From NCBI GenBank assembly GCA_944384655.1, contig CALWUF010000018.1, forward strand, positions 1-42,625: 42,625 bases of DNA, read 5' to 3'. Under the pieces are notes generated by a model. The model did not search any database, was not told where the DNA came from, and was given only the letters and a program-made list of their open reading frames with translations. Of the stretch, positions 30,815 through 39,408 are shown piece after piece. A program made the translations under genes and the position numbers. Source of the DNA: an uncultured Butyricicoccus sp. GTDB taxonomy: Bacteria; Bacillota; Clostridia; Oscillospirales; Butyricicoccaceae. The first letter of the stretch is position 1. The number at the start of each line of letters is the position of its first letter.

Positions 30815-31048
30815 ATGAAAACCTTTGCCCAGCTATGGCTCATTGCGCTCATCGGTGTTGAAATATTTTTATTCTTCGGCGGATATACGCTGTTTGACAT
30901 TTCTCGCAGTTTTTATGCAGCAGGCGTCGCGTATGCGTTTGTGATTGCGCTTGTTCTCTATCAATTTGTTTCTTTGTCCGAGAGAATAAGGCAGTTGGAA
31001 AAAAGAATCGAAAGATTGGAAAAGAAGAGAGAAGAATCCGAAGAATAA
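30815..31048 (+). CDS. Small membrane protein with a coiled-coil tail, unknown
   Basis: This 77-residue protein has two helices at about residues 5-24 (L-W-L-I-A-L-I-G-V-E-I-F-L-F-F-G-G) and 32-52, then a charged coiled coil (I-R-Q-L-E-K-R-I-E-R-L-E-K-K) to the end. I do not recognise a family. AAGGAG lies before the ATG at 30815. It is 53 bases upstream of the NapH-like gene and may be co-transcribed. Confidence 0.6.
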   Translation: MKTFAQLWLIALIGVEIFLFFGGYTLFDISRSFYAAGVAYAFVIALVLYQFVSLSERIRQLEKRIERLEKKREESEE

Positions 31049-31101
31049 AGAACGGTTTGCGTCAATGGGATAGCTCTGTACAACGATGTGGAAACAGACA
31101 T

Positions 31102-31920
31102 ATGAGAAAATATCTTCCATCTATTGTATTATGTATCTTTTTTGAGTTCATTGCCGTCCTGTTGTGGAGGATAAAAGGCAATTCATTTTATTTTTTAAAT
31201 TTCAGCTATATTGGGTGTTCGATTTCCATAGGCAGCTTTTTGTATATAAAAAAATATAAACATGCACGGCGCGTCGTCCAGCTTCTTGTCGGCATGTATA
31301 TGTTGGTGTATCTTGGCTTGATTTGCAAGGAAAACATGCAGATAGAAGGGTTTTGGTATTATCTGTTCATGGGGGCGTTCGAGGCGGCAACCATTCATTA
31401 TGTCATAGCCAAGATCTTCGGTCCGTTGCTGTTTGGCAGAGGCTGGTGCGGATATGCCTGTTGGACAGCGATGGTACTGGATTTTTTGCCGTATAAAATC
31501 CCCCGGCATCCGCGGCGCAGGATTGGTTGGATTCGGTATATCACATTTCTGGGGTCATTGCTGTTTGTCGCCGCCTTGTTTGTCATGAAAGTGAATGATC
31601 TTGAAACCATTCTGTTTTGGGCGTTTGTGGTTGGCAATGGTTTATACTATACGGTTGGCGTGATTTTGGCATTTCTGTTCGAGGACAATCGGGCATTTTG
31701 TAAATATATCTGCCCGATCACGATATTCTTAAAGCCCATGAGTTATTTTGCTCTGTTCCGGGTGGAGTGTGATGAAAGCAAATGTATTTCCTGCGGGAAA
31801 TGCAAAACCGTTTGTCCCATGGATGTGGATATGACGGATGATTCAAGAAGACGAAAAAATGGTACCGAGTGTATCCTTTGTATGGAATGCGTGAAAATTT
31901 GTCCGAAAAAAGCGCTGTAA
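31102..31920 (+). CDS. NapH/NosR-like membrane 4Fe-4S protein
   Basis: This 272-residue protein has about six membrane helices, the G-R-G-W-C-G-Y-A-C-W motif in a loop, F-C-K-Y-I-C-P later, and two 4Fe-4S motifs at the C-terminus (C-I-S-C-G-K-C ... C-P and C-I-L-C-M-E-C ... C-P). This is the layout of NapH/CcoG-related polyferredoxins, which move electrons from the quinol side to periplasmic or membrane reductases; the usual G-R-x-W-C-x-x-x-C-P has W for P here. The partner reductase is not in the window. The start at 31102 has a weak ribosome binding site; the frame runs back to 31057. Confidence 0.8.
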   Translation: MRKYLPSIVLCIFFEFIAVLLWRIKGNSFYFLNFSYIGCSISIGSFLYIKKYKHARRVVQLLVGMYMLVYLGLICKENMQIEGFWYYLFMGAFEAATIHYVIAKIFGPLLFGRGWCGYACWTAMVLDFLPYKIPRHPRRRIGWIRYITFLGSLLFVAALFVMKVNDLETILFWAFVVGNGLYYTVGVILAFLFEDNRAFCKYICPITIFLKPMSYFALFRVECDESKCISCGKCKTVCPMDVDMTDDSRRRKNGTECILCMECVKICPKKAL

Positions 31921-31922
31921 TT

Positions 31923-31970
31923 GAGAAAACCATGCGTTTCCCGCAAAATGCGGGATGTGCATGGTTTTGA
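31923..31970. terminator. Bidirectional terminator between the NapH-like gene and gerAB
   Basis: AAAACCATGC and GCATGGTTTT form the outer stem, with CCCGCA/TGCGGG inside. It lies between two convergent genes and has T/A runs on both sides. Confidence 0.8.
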
Positions 31971-31972
31971 AT

Positions 31973-33034
31973 TTACCGTTGTTTTTTTATTCGGATGCAC
32001 ACGCCAATGACCAGCAATGCGGCTGCTGTGAGGACCGTGGGAAACAGGATGAGTTGATACAGGTGCAAGGCATCGGCAAACGAACGGTTTGTTCCGGCAG
32101 TCATGGTACATACAATGCCGGAAAGAATGGCGGCGCTCCACACAATTTGCTTTCCAGAACCGCGTCCAGTGGCTGCCGGGACACTGCCGGAAAGAAAGAC
32201 AAGCAGCAATGCTGCACGTGCAACCGTACATACAATTAAGCTGCCGGAAATCAATACTTCGCCGCGTTGGAACGATTCACCGAATTCCAATACACTTGCT
32301 GCCGTGTAAGACGGATAAAAGACTTCCTGCGCACCTGCCTCGCCGAGCAGGCAGATGTTGCGCACATACAGCAGGCAGAGCAGTACGCTCGCCAGGACAC
32401 AGGCGCGCAAAAGCCCGGTGCGCGTCTGTGTCCCGGTCCCACCGAGTGCAGCTGCCGCATAAAATACTTCACCGAAGGGTACGGACAGCAAGACATATGC
32501 GCGCGGAACAACTGCTTGCCAGCCACCGGACAACATGGGCCACAGTTGTTGCCAGTCCAGTTGACGTACACTGAGCAGTAGGGATACCGCAAGTGCGAGG
32601 ACAACAATCCATACGACAGGTTCCGTCCATAGCACAAGCCGTTCGATACCTCCCTGCGCTGCGGCAGCCGCGCACAGCAGGATTGCTCCTGTCAACAGCC
32701 AGACGGGCCACTGTCCACCGGATACTGTGCGCAGAAAGATGACGCCGCCAAGGATTGACATACAAAGCGACCAAAAGGCGAGTGCACACAGTGCGATCAA
32801 ATACAGTCCGCCGCCTGCACAGCCAAATACTGTTGCGGGCAGGTCGAACCAGTGCATCTGTGGCATGCGTTCACATGGCAGGCAGCACAGCGCTGCCAAC
32901 AGTAGACTAAATATACCGGCGAGGGCAAGGGCAATCCAACCGTCCCGCCCATTGTCTGCGCCCATGGTCAGCGACCAGCCGCTCAGTACAACCAGCAGCA
33001 GGCAAGTCGCCTGCCGTCCCTGAATTCTGTTCAT
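31973..33034 (-). CDS. Spore germination permease GerAB-type (GerAB/ArcD/ProY family)
   Basis: This 353-residue protein has about ten membrane helices and is the transporter-like B subunit of a GerA-type germinant receptor in the spore inner membrane. The amino-acid-permease-like fold starts with helix 1 (L-L-L-V-V-L-S-G-W-S-L). Its ATG overlaps the TGA of gerAC by four bases (33031-33034), showing translational coupling. It is the last gene of the operon, ending at the bidirectional terminator. Confidence 0.88.
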   Translation of the reverse strand: MNRIQGRQATCLLLVVLSGWSLTMGADNGRDGWIALALAGIFSLLLAALCCLPCERMPQMHWFDLPATVFGCAGGGLYLIALCALAFWSLCMSILGGVIFLRTVSGGQWPVWLLTGAILLCAAAAAQGGIERLVLWTEPVVWIVVLALAVSLLLSVRQLDWQQLWPMLSGGWQAVVPRAYVLLSVPFGEVFYAAAALGGTGTQTRTGLLRACVLASVLLCLLYVRNICLLGEAGAQEVFYPSYTAASVLEFGESFQRGEVLISGSLIVCTVARAALLLVFLSGSVPAATGRGSGKQIVWSAAILSGIVCTMTAGTNRSFADALHLYQLILFPTVLTAAALLVIGVCIRIKKQR

Positions 33035-34041
33035 TGGGTTCCCCCTTCCGTACTTTGTGTGGCACGTACCGTCACATGCACCGTGATGGGCGCAGTGCGC
33101 CAGTCAATATCGGAGGAATTGTGCTGTGCTGTCCAGATGCGGCGCAAGCCGAGCGCATCACAGCCGGTCTCCTGCAAGGTTTTTATCACTTGTATGCATT
33201 GCGTCCGAAGGGCAGATGCTGCTGATTTTGCCTGTTCACTGTCCTCGCAGGGAAGCGAGGCAGTGACAGTGACGGCAAACGACGGTGTATTTGATGTGTC
33301 AGCTTGTATTGTGGTGTTGATTTGCGTCAGTTTGTATCCGGTATTGTCATGATATATCATAGCGGTATCGCCGGTCTGCATGAGCAGGCACAGCACAACG
33401 GTCTGTGTTTCATCCAGCCAGCCGCACAGGGTATCGCCGGAAAACAGGGCAGCGCCGTCCAATACGGCCTGTTCTTCTTGAATCGATACGGCGGGCAATA
33501 CAGGATCGATGCCATCTGCTTCTATGCGATCCAACACACGATAGAGCGGCATGTCTGGAGTCTGTGATTGTTTGACTGCAAGATCCAGGCTGTCACCCAG
33601 TGCAAATCCCGGCGGATCGCCGCTGACAGAGGTACAGGCAGTGAGTATGCTGTCTGCCTGCGCCTGTTTGACTGCACACAACCGCACCGATGGGCGAACT
33701 TCACTGGATGCAGTCAATTCCCGGACCGTTTGTTGCATGCCGTCCCGCAGTAAATCTGTGCCCAATAACAGGACGCGTGCATGACTCCAATATAATTGTG
33801 CATCGCGCCCCGTGCCGACACGATCGATAGCCTGTACAATGCTGTCTGCGGTTCCTGCTATGGTGATAGACTGCGGAACGGCGCTGTCTGCGCTGGGCAC
33901 GGCAAGCTCCGCAGTGAGTGTATATCCATTTTCATCCTGTGCAATCGCACCTGCCGTGACCGCAGACAGATCGGCTGCATCGCGCCAACTGCATCCGCAC
34001 AGCGACAGGCACAGCAGTATGAGTATACCGATCCGTTTCAT
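33031..34041 (-). CDS. Germination receptor lipoprotein GerAC-type (Ger(x)C family)
   Basis: This 336-residue lipoprotein has a signal peptide with lipobox L-C-G-C at residues 14-17 (acylated Cys17), then W-R-D and the Ger(x)C N-terminal domain. It is the C subunit anchored outside the spore inner membrane. The start overlaps the end of gerAA (34038-34041), and the end overlaps gerAB. It is shorter than the usual 370-400 residues but complete in frame. Confidence 0.88.
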   Translation of the reverse strand: MKRIGILILLCLSLCGCSWRDAADLSAVTAGAIAQDENGYTLTAELAVPSADSAVPQSITIAGTADSIVQAIDRVGTGRDAQLYWSHARVLLLGTDLLRDGMQQTVRELTASSEVRPSVRLCAVKQAQADSILTACTSVSGDPPGFALGDSLDLAVKQSQTPDMPLYRVLDRIEADGIDPVLPAVSIQEEQAVLDGAALFSGDTLCGWLDETQTVVLCLLMQTGDTAMIYHDNTGYKLTQINTTIQADTSNTPSFAVTVTASLPCEDSEQAKSAASALRTQCIQVIKTLQETGCDALGLRRIWTAQHNSSDIDWRTAPITVHVTVRATQSTEGGTQ

Positions 34042-35495
34042 CGATGCACTCCATTCCAGCCCGCAAGAAAACGATGGTCCGGTTTCATGGCAAACCAGGG
34101 GAATCGCAACACAACATCGGTATGGCTGCGTGTTTCTCCGGACAATAGATTGGTCAGATAGGGCACACCGAAGGAAGTCAGATGGCAGACTTGCGCGAGA
34201 ATCATCCCCAATCCGAGCAATACACCGTATAGACCGAGTATCGCTGCGCAGACCAGCAGGAAAAAACGATAGATCAGTGTTGCGGTGCGCAGTTTGGGCA
34301 CGATCAGCGCAGTCACGCCGGAAAATGCAACGACAATGACCATGGGGGCGGATACAAACCGCGCTTCTACAGCAGCTTGTCCGAGAACCAAACCGCCGAC
34401 AATGGACAATGCCTGTCCAATGGTATCCGGTGTGCGTGTACCGGCTTCTTTGAGGATTTCAAAGACAATGAGCGTGCCAACCGCCTCGGTAAATGTCGGG
34501 AATGGCACACCTTGCCTGGATGCAGCGATGGAAAATAACAGGCGCGTTGGAATCATCTCCTGATGCCAGGTCAACAGCGAGACATAGACAGCGGGCAGTG
34601 TCAGTGTCAGGATAAAGCCCAATATACGCAGCCAACGCGTCAGATTGGTGTACAGATAGGAGATATAATAGTCGTCATTTGCCTGAAATGTCTCTTGCAG
34701 GATGTGTGGGACGGTCAATACAACCGGCGTGCCGTCCACGACAAGGGCAATGCGTCCTTCGAGCAATTTGGCGGCAACAATATCCGGACGTTCCGTACAG
34801 CCCGCGGTCGGAAATGGAGAGGCTCGGTTATCGCGGATGATTTCATTTAAATAGTTCGCATCGAGGACAGAGTCCAAATGGATGTTTTGTATACGGCGCT
34901 TGACATCTTTTAAAATCGTCTGATCGACGATGCCGTCCAGGTAACACACGCAAACCGTCGTATGGGATACGGAACCGACTTGCATAAATTCAAAACACAA
35001 CTGCGGTGTGCGCAGACGGCGCCGAATGAGTGAAAGGTTGCCCATAAACATCTCGGTAAATCCTTCGCGGGGTCCGCGCAGGACTTTTTCATTGTTTGGT
35101 TCATCCGGACCGCGTCTGGCAAAGCCCTTGGTATTGACAACAGCGGGACGGCTGTCGCCATCGACCAGAACAATGGTGTCGCCATACAAAAAAGCGGCAA
35201 ACAGTTTTTCCATACCGGGATCAAAGGCGCAATCGTTGGTGTGAAGCACTTCCGCGATGGCGGCATCCATCGGGAGGGGAGCGCCGTCCCACAGGGTGAC
35301 CGGTTTGACAAGGCTCTCATTGATCACTTCGTTGTTTACCATGCCGTCAAAAAAGAACAGCGCTGCCCGCAGGGCAGGTGAGCCGCGTCCCTGTGCGATA
35401 CGGCAGATAAATGTATTGTCGTGCGCAAAAAGTTCTTTCATGCGCGCAATATTTTCGTCTAAATTCGTGGTAAAAGAAAGTTCTGACAATTTCAT
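34038..35495 (-). CDS. Spore germination receptor subunit GerAA-type
   Basis: This 485-residue protein has a soluble N-terminal GerA domain (about residues 1-270) and five to six membrane helices in the C-terminal half (around F-E-I-L-K-E-A-G-T-R and the G-Q-A-A-V-E-A loop). It forms a channel-like subunit of the germinant receptor. GGAAGTG lies just before the ATG at 35495; the frame to 35624 enters the spoIIP gene and is rejected. The order A-C-B differs from the A-B-C of B. subtilis gerA. Confidence 0.9.
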   Translation of the reverse strand: MKLSELSFTTNLDENIARMKELFAHDNTFICRIAQGRGSPALRAALFFFDGMVNNEVINESLVKPVTLWDGAPLPMDAAIAEVLHTNDCAFDPGMEKLFAAFLYGDTIVLVDGDSRPAVVNTKGFARRGPDEPNNEKVLRGPREGFTEMFMGNLSLIRRRLRTPQLCFEFMQVGSVSHTTVCVCYLDGIVDQTILKDVKRRIQNIHLDSVLDANYLNEIIRDNRASPFPTAGCTERPDIVAAKLLEGRIALVVDGTPVVLTVPHILQETFQANDDYYISYLYTNLTRWLRILGFILTLTLPAVYVSLLTWHQEMIPTRLLFSIAASRQGVPFPTFTEAVGTLIVFEILKEAGTRTPDTIGQALSIVGGLVLGQAAVEARFVSAPMVIVVAFSGVTALIVPKLRTATLIYRFFLLVCAAILGLYGVLLGLGMILAQVCHLTSFGVPYLTNLLSGETRSHTDVVLRFPWFAMKPDHRFLAGWNGVHR

Positions 35496-35532
35496 GGTAC
35501 ACTTCCAAATCTTGATTTTTTTGCGTCTGCAT

Positions 35533-36696
35533 TTATGCCAGCTCTTCCGCCAGCTTTTTCCCAAACGCGCGGATGGCAACTTCTGCTTCCTGTATCGTAT
35601 TGGCGCTCGTACCGCATTCAACAATCATACTGCCTGTGGTCGCCTGTTCATTGAAGCGTTGTTTGCGCAGGTTGATGGGGCGCATGAGCGTCGGATATTC
35701 TTCGAGAATCCGTTTTTGCAGATTGGCGGCAAAGTTCAGATTCTGTTTCCAGTTCGGATGATTCAAACCACCTGCATTTGTGCCCATAACAAACATCAAT
35801 TGCGCACAGGTCTCGCCGTCGATTTCCGAAACCACTTTATATTCCGTCCCGGAGGAAGTAACCATGGAATCACGGTGCAGGTCGATCACCATTTTGATCG
35901 ATGGGGTTTTTTCCAATTGTTGTTCGATGATATCCATTGCCCGGTTATAGGATTGGTTATAGCTGGGGGAATCGATGATGGTACGGCAGTGCACGACGCC
36001 GATGCCTTTCGCTTCGAGCACTTCCGTCAGCACATCGCCGATATAGACGATATTGTGCGCCGGATCCTCGGAACGTGCGCCTTCCTGATCCACATACGCT
36101 TCGCTCGCATGGGTATGCAGGATCATGACAGTTGGCTCGTCAGCAGAGGCATTCATTTTGATTTGTACCGGATCGGCGAGCATGGCGCCGAGGTCATAGG
36201 ACAATCCGGAAGCATTTTGGATGTATACACCATCCTGTCCAGGATAGCCGCCGCTTTCGCCGGTGATGGTCAATTGTTTGATGGGTGCGCCGCTTAGCGT
36301 CTCGGTCGGCGCATCAGACGTGTCCACTGCCTTTTGCACATTGGCAGGCGGTGTGAACTGGCTTTCGTAAACCAGTGCGGATTGTGCATCTGTGTCATAG
36401 GTTTCGTCGGAATCCGTCAGATTGTCCGGCAGCTCCTGTGCGGATACAACTTCGGAAATACTGACCTCGCCCGGATCATGGGTTGAGACCGATTCCCAGC
36501 CGAGCGCACCGATTTCCGATGACAATGCCGCCTGGATGAAATTTGTATTGCCTGCCAGTTGAGACAGAGTAGCTGTGAGGGCTTCACTCCCGCCCAGTCG
36601 GTCAACTGTCAGCAATCCACCTGCCATCAGCAGGCAGGGGATGCACCACAGCGGAATGCCCTTGCCTTTTCGTTTTTTTGACCGTTTTTGTGCCAT
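35533..36696 (-). CDS. spoIIP: Stage II sporulation protein P
   Basis: This 387-residue peptidoglycan hydrolase takes part in septal thinning and engulfment with SpoIID and SpoIIM. It has a basic N-terminus, one membrane helix at about residues 16-32, a variable linker, and the SpoIIP amidase/endopeptidase domain from about residue 165. Conserved features are I-L-H-T-H-A-S-E-A-Y (zinc His), I-D-L-H-R-D-S and the late V-E-C-G-T-S-A-N-T. It lies directly after gpr, a conserved pairing in spore formers. Confidence 0.93.
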   Translation of the reverse strand: MAQKRSKKRKGKGIPLWCIPCLLMAGGLLTVDRLGGSEALTATLSQLAGNTNFIQAALSSEIGALGWESVSTHDPGEVSISEVVSAQELPDNLTDSDETYDTDAQSALVYESQFTPPANVQKAVDTSDAPTETLSGAPIKQLTITGESGGYPGQDGVYIQNASGLSYDLGAMLADPVQIKMNASADEPTVMILHTHASEAYVDQEGARSEDPAHNIVYIGDVLTEVLEAKGIGVVHCRTIIDSPSYNQSYNRAMDIIEQQLEKTPSIKMVIDLHRDSMVTSSGTEYKVVSEIDGETCAQLMFVMGTNAGGLNHPNWKQNLNFAANLQKRILEEYPTLMRPINLRKQRFNEQATTGSMIVECGTSANTIQEAEVAIRAFGKKLAEELA

Positions 36697-36767
36697 AATT
36701 CGTCCGCCGCTTTCCCGAAAAAGTGTTTAAGACATCCTATTCGGCTGTGCGGACAGATATGCGGGTT

Positions 36768-37640
36768 TCAGGACAAGAACAGGTCGATGTCTGTGATGTC
36801 CAATGTTGGATGCAGGAATAAATTGATGCCATAACCGATGACGCGTGCCGCATCGGCGACCTGCTGATCCACATCGCGTGTTGTGACCAGCACGGGCGTG
36901 TGCAGGTCATCCAATGCCTCGCAGGAAGCGCCGGATTGTTCGGCAATGTCTGCCGCGAGCGTCGCACCGTCCACCACGGTCGGCACACCGACTGCCAAAA
37001 CGGGGATGCCCAATTCCTGTTTTGTCAGCGCTGCGCGCGCATTGCCTACGCCTGAACCGGGGACAATGCCGGTATCCGTCATCTGGATGGTACACATCAG
37101 GCGGGATAGCCGCCGCGCAGCCAGGGCATCGACCGCGATGACCAGACCGGGACGGATGCGGTCGATCACACCCATGACGATTTCACCGGTTTCCACGCCT
37201 GTCGTGCCGAGTACCCCTGGCGCAAGCACGGCAACCGGACGGAATGCGCGGAATTGTACCGGCGATTGTTCCACCAGATGCCGTGTGGCGAGCACACTTT
37301 GACAGCACAGCGGACCGATGGCGTCCGGCGTGACCGCACGGTTGCCCAGCCCGATGACGAGCACCGGAGCACGGGGATCGAGGGATTGTGCGAGCTGTTC
37401 CAGGGAACGGGCAACTGCGCGGCAGGCGCGGGGGAAAGCGTCCTGTTCCCGGCGCAGCAATGCATCGACAGACAGCGTGTCATATCTGCCCGGCGGCTTG
37501 CCGAGATGCGTATCTTCCCGGTGGATGGTTACCTGTGTCAATAAAAAGCCTTCCAGATTTTGTTCTGTTTGTTCGGCGTTTTGCGTTGTCTGACCACTGT
37601 TTTCCAGTACTTCTACTGCTAAATCTGTACGAATTGCCAT
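36768..37640 (-). CDS. gpr: GPR endopeptidase (germination protease)
   Basis: This 290-residue aspartic-type protease breaks down small acid-soluble proteins during germination. It begins M-A-I-R-T-D-L-A-V-E, the family's N-terminus; the zymogen is later trimmed. Conserved V-L-V-I-G-L-G-N and V-I-A-V-D-A-L-A-A-R segments are present. AGGAGGGAAG precedes the ATG. The gene is divergent from rpsT, as in B. subtilis and many Clostridia. It is shorter than the 350-370 residues of Bacillus GPR, which is common in Clostridia. Confidence 0.92.
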   Translation of the reverse strand: MAIRTDLAVEVLENSGQTTQNAEQTEQNLEGFLLTQVTIHREDTHLGKPPGRYDTLSVDALLRREQDAFPRACRAVARSLEQLAQSLDPRAPVLVIGLGNRAVTPDAIGPLCCQSVLATRHLVEQSPVQFRAFRPVAVLAPGVLGTTGVETGEIVMGVIDRIRPGLVIAVDALAARRLSRLMCTIQMTDTGIVPGSGVGNARAALTKQELGIPVLAVGVPTVVDGATLAADIAEQSGASCEALDDLHTPVLVTTRDVDQQVADAARVIGYGINLFLHPTLDITDIDLFLS

Positions 37641-37660
37641 GTCTTCCCTCCTCTTTTATC

Positions 37661-37691
37661 CAGTATGTTCCGTTGGGGCGCATTCTATGTG
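37661..37691 (-). promoter_or_regulatory. Candidate sigma-F/sigma-G promoter of gpr
   Basis: Minus-strand CACATA (37686-37691), an 18-base spacer and CATACTG (37661-37667), close to the forespore consensus. gpr is transcribed in the forespore in known spore formers, which supports the reading. Confidence 0.5.
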
Positions 37692-37724
37692 TAGAAAAAA
37701 TCGGACGAAAAACAGAAAATATGC

Positions 37725-37753
37725 TTGATTTTTATTGCGGGACATGATAAAAT
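37725..37753 (+). promoter_or_regulatory. Promoter of rpsT
   Basis: TTGATT (37725-37730), a 17-base spacer and TAAAAT (37748-37753), about 40 bases before the start. Confidence 0.6.
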
Positions 37754-37795
37754 CATAGTCACTGACTAATAGATGGAGTAAGGAGGTGGACACAA

Positions 37796-38059
37796 ATGCC
37801 GAATATCAAGTCTGCCAAGAAGCGTGTAAAGGTCACGAAGGTTAAGGATGCACGCAATCAGGCTGCCCGTTCCGAGCTGAGAACCATTTTGAAAAAGTTT
37901 GACGCTGCGGCTGCGTCTCAGGATAAGACTGCTGTAGAGTCTGCATATAAAGCAGCTGTCAAGGCTCTTGACAAAGCTGCCGCTGGTCATCTGATTCACA
38001 AGAACAAGGCTGCGAACAAGAAGAGCGCGCTGACCCTCAAGCTGAACGCGTCCAAGTAA
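37796..38059 (+). CDS. rpsT: 30S ribosomal protein S20
   Basis: This 87-residue basic protein (M-P-N-I-K-S-A-K-K-R-V, then R-N-Q-A-A-R-S-E-L-R, ending K-N-K-A-A-N-K-K-S-A-L) matches S20, which binds 16S rRNA early in assembly. AAGGAGGTGG lies just before the ATG. It has its own promoter and terminator. Confidence 0.97.
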   Translation: MPNIKSAKKRVKVTKVKDARNQAARSELRTILKKFDAAAASQDKTAVESAYKAAVKALDKAAAGHLIHKNKAANKKSALTLKLNASK

Positions 38060-38080
38060 GCCCTTACTTCCGTTGTGAAA

Positions 38081-38112
38081 CCAAAACGCATCCGGATCGG
38101 ATGCGTTTTTTG
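38081..38112 (+). terminator. Terminator of rpsT
   Basis: AAAACGCATCC pairs with GGATGCGTTTT around a short GATC-containing loop and runs into TTTTTTG. Confidence 0.88.
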
Positions 38113-38161
38113 TTTGCATGACCGACAGGACGCAAACCATCGATCAAAGGAGTGGAAATAC

Positions 38162-39289
38162 ATGCATTATCTGGATCATGCGGCGACAACTGCCGTGCTG
38201 CCGGAAGCTGCAACAATTGCCTGTCAGGTCATGACGGAACAATTTGGCAATCCATCCAGCGTACACAAAATGGGTATCGAAGCATCCGGCATCCTCGAAC
38301 AGGCCCGCAAACACGTTGCAGCGATTTTACATGCTGAACCATCAGAAATTTTATTTACCTCCTGCGGCACAGAGGCAACCAATACGGCGATCTTTGGCGC
38401 ATGCCGCAGGAAAGGGCGCGGGAAACATATCATCACGACTGCCATTGAGCATTCTGCGACATTGAACGCCGTCAGACGTCTGGAACAGGAGGGCTTTGCG
38501 GTGACCTATCTCCAGCCGGATGCCGGCGGGCATATTTCTCCCGATGATCTGCGCGCAGCCGTGCGTCCGGATACCGTGCTCTTCACCTGCATGCTTGCCA
38601 ACAATGAAGTTGGCACATTGCTGCCAGTCAGAGAATTTGGCAAACTGCTCAAGAAAAAAGCACCGGATGCGCTGTTTCACATCGACGCCGTGCAGGGTCT
38701 GGGACGCGTGCCGATCAAGCCAAAATTGTGGAATGCCGATTTTATCAGCGTCAGCGGTCATAAGATCGGCGCACCCAAAGGGATTGGCGCGCTGTATATC
38801 AAAAAGGGCGTGCACATTCAACCGTTGATGTTTGGGGGCGGACAGGAGCGCGGCATGCGTCCGGGTACAGAGGCGCTGCCCAATATTGCAGCATTTGGCG
38901 AGGCGTGCCGCCTGGGCTTGGCGCAGATGGACGAAAATCATGCAAAAGTGGAGAAATTGTGCGATCAGCTCAAACAGGGGATTGCCGACCGCTTTCCGTG
39001 GGCGGTATATAACGGAAAACATGATATCCCCCATGTGGTCAACCTGTCGTTTCCGGGCTGTAAGAGTGAAGTCCTGCTGCGTGTGCTCGAGATGCATGAC
39101 GTCTATGTTTCATCCGGCTCGGCGTGCGCGAAGGGCAAGGCGAGCCATGTGCTCGCCGCGATGAAGCTCGACCACACACGCATTGACAGCGCGCTGCGCA
39201 TCAGTTTTGCGCCGTCCAACACGCCGGAAGATGTTGCAGCTCTGCTGGACGCGCTGGACGAGGGCACAAAACGCCTGAAACGGGAATAA
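38162..39289 (+). CDS. Cysteine desulfurase (IscS/NifS family)
   Basis: This 375-residue PLP enzyme takes sulfur from cysteine. The PLP lysine is about K201 in S-G-H-K-I-G-A-P-K-G, and the active-site Cys is about C322 in S-S-G-S-A-C-A-K-G. It ends as expected for the group (A-L-R-I-S-F-A-P-S-N-T). AAAGGAG precedes the ATG at 38162. It lies directly before thiI, and this pairing (as with nifZ-thiI in B. subtilis) points to sulfur delivery for 4-thiouridine in tRNA rather than general Fe-S assembly. Confidence 0.95.
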   Translation: MHYLDHAATTAVLPEAATIACQVMTEQFGNPSSVHKMGIEASGILEQARKHVAAILHAEPSEILFTSCGTEATNTAIFGACRRKGRGKHIITTAIEHSATLNAVRRLEQEGFAVTYLQPDAGGHISPDDLRAAVRPDTVLFTCMLANNEVGTLLPVREFGKLLKKKAPDALFHIDAVQGLGRVPIKPKLWNADFISVSGHKIGAPKGIGALYIKKGVHIQPLMFGGGQERGMRPGTEALPNIAAFGEACRLGLAQMDENHAKVEKLCDQLKQGIADRFPWAVYNGKHDIPHVVNLSFPGCKSEVLLRVLEMHDVYVSSGSACAKGKASHVLAAMKLDHTRIDSALRISFAPSNTPEDVAALLDALDEGTKRLKRE

Positions 39290-39302
39290 ACAATGGCTTT
39301 CG

Positions 39303-39332
39303 AGCGTGCATCCGTTGGGTACACGCTTTTTC
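39303..39332 (+). terminator. Terminator after the cysteine desulfurase gene, fused to the thiI promoter
   Basis: GCGTG-C-ATCC pairs with GGGT-A-CACGC and runs into TTTTTC; the next bases are the TTGAAA of the thiI -35. Confidence 0.65.
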
Positions 39333-39361
39333 TTGAAAACATGCGCGCACTGTGCTAAGAT
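39333..39361 (+). promoter_or_regulatory. Promoter of thiI, directly after a terminator
   Basis: TTGAAA (39333-39338), a 17-base spacer and TAAGAT (39356-39361) with a TGC extended -10. The sequence TGTGCTAAGATA recurs in the promoter at 41650-41678. Confidence 0.65.
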
Positions 39362-39408
39362 AGCAGATAAGTCATGAAACGATAGATCACTTGAATGAGG
39401 GTTTGTAT

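Noticed and set aside
29060..30815. Integrated element using tRNA-Leu as attachment site
   Set aside because: No integrase gene is present, and I found no repeat of the tRNA-Leu 3' end downstream of the R-M pair, so the unit looks gained by simple recombination.
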